A stretch of DNA of 64,000 nucleotides. It comes from Rhinatrema bivittatum (taxonomy: Eukaryota > Chordata > Amphibia > Gymnophiona > Rhinatrematidae). Positions within the stretch are counted from its first letter, which is position 1. Each line of letters opens with the position of its first letter. This document shows, piece after piece, positions 63,331 through 64,000 of the stretch. The position numbers and the translations under genes were made by a program. The stretch spans positions 406,104,531-406,168,530 of the forward strand of contig NC_042618.1 of the NCBI RefSeq assembly GCF_901001135.1. Direction: 5' to 3'. The notes under the pieces were generated by a model. The model saw only the letters and a program-made list of their open reading frames with translations, ran no database searches and was not told the origin of the DNA.

Positions 63331-64000
63331 CCAGAGCTGTAGCAAAACAATTTGGCACCTATGGCCAAGTAAAAATCTGCACTCTCCTGCTTTACACAAC
63401 ACATGACACCACAAGTTGGGAGATTCTGTTAAATGTTTGTACAGCAATGCCCATAGCCAGTGCAAGGGTATTAGAGGCCCTAGGAAAACTTTATAGCCTT
63501 GCACCCCCCCCCCCCCCACCCCATCACACCCTTCTCACACTCAATTAAAAATTATGCATTTATAATAAAGATTTTACATGAAAAAGAACATTCAAAGCAC
63601 AGTTTGCTGAGGTAAAAATATCACTTACAATATGTATATTATATTTACATACACTGCTGAGGTGCCAACCAGAAAATCCTGCAAAAAAGGCAAGAGACGC
63701 TTGGAACCTATATGGTATTAGGCCTACTATAATGCATCTTGGACATGTCAGAGAGCCACGAGAAAAATGAATTTCTATATAAAAATAGAACTAACTGCCA
63801 GCACTCAAACAGCAACAACCCACCTATGAAAGTAAGTACCTCAAATACTACACCAGGCCTAAAATAGTAATACACCCTCTATTAGGAAAACAGAACAAGC
63901 TGAGCTGCTATAGATCCCTACATAGAAACTAGAGACTAATGGAATAACTCACTTCAGTCACACATGCAAAACACAGACAGATCCTCAAATACAGAATAAA
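63331..64000. other. no gene seen; C-run at 63506-63520
   Basis: AT-rich end of the window with one C-run. No family recognised. Confidence 0.4.

Overview
The window looks like transposon-rich intergenic or intronic DNA from a large vertebrate genome. The best guess is an amphibian, possibly a caecilian. That guess rests on the mix of repeats: CR1 LINEs whose 3' end reads 'aacaggatgctgggcttgat', L2-like LINEs with (TAAA)n tails, BEL/Pao and Ty3/gypsy remnants, hAT-like elements and many long palindromic elements. It is recognition from memory and needs a database search. I found no intact host protein-coding gene, no tRNA or rRNA gene and no credible exon series. Almost every open frame longer than 60 codons is a piece of a retrotransposon pol gene or a chance frame in GC-rich or simple-sequence repeats.

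Layout. 1-8.4 kb: L2-like and CR1 fragments, palindromic elements, and a complete 1.64-kb L2-like insertion (6182-7823) with a 13-bp target-site duplication (TSD). 8.4-12.8 kb: a decayed Ty3/gypsy element (gag, RT, RNase H, integrase pieces) split by L2-like LINE tails. 12.8-27.8 kb: CR1 copies, a purine-rich tandem block, a 1.85-kb foldback element (19545-21392) with an L2 copy in one arm, and a CpG-rich palindromic element (26612-27809) with perfect 61-bp arms. 27.9-40.8 kb: a badly decayed BEL/Pao element cut by a CR1 copy, an unnamed AT-rich insert, an L2-like LINE, a short L2 tail and a GC-rich palindromic element. The L2-like LINE at 32515-38273 is itself split by a 3,368-bp hAT-like foldback element (33613-36980) with an 8-bp TSD. 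41-64 kb: further CR1 and L2 fragments, SINE-like copies, palindromic elements with 3-bp TSDs, two LTRs (50537-51658; 57675-59202, the latter with a perfect GGGGT TSD), microsatellites and stretches with nothing recognisable.

The most interesting object is the 3.4-kb foldback element. It has long inverted arms, repeated 16-bp subterminal palindromes, a roughly 143-bp satellite array and a minisatellite of about 47 bp. The minisatellite runs in opposite orientations on either side of a central axis and shows a higher-order A/B alternation. Removing the element with one TSD copy restores a continuous LINE reading frame, so its boundaries are secure. The genes here do not work together: this is a layered record of insertions into insertions, and the nesting gives their relative ages.
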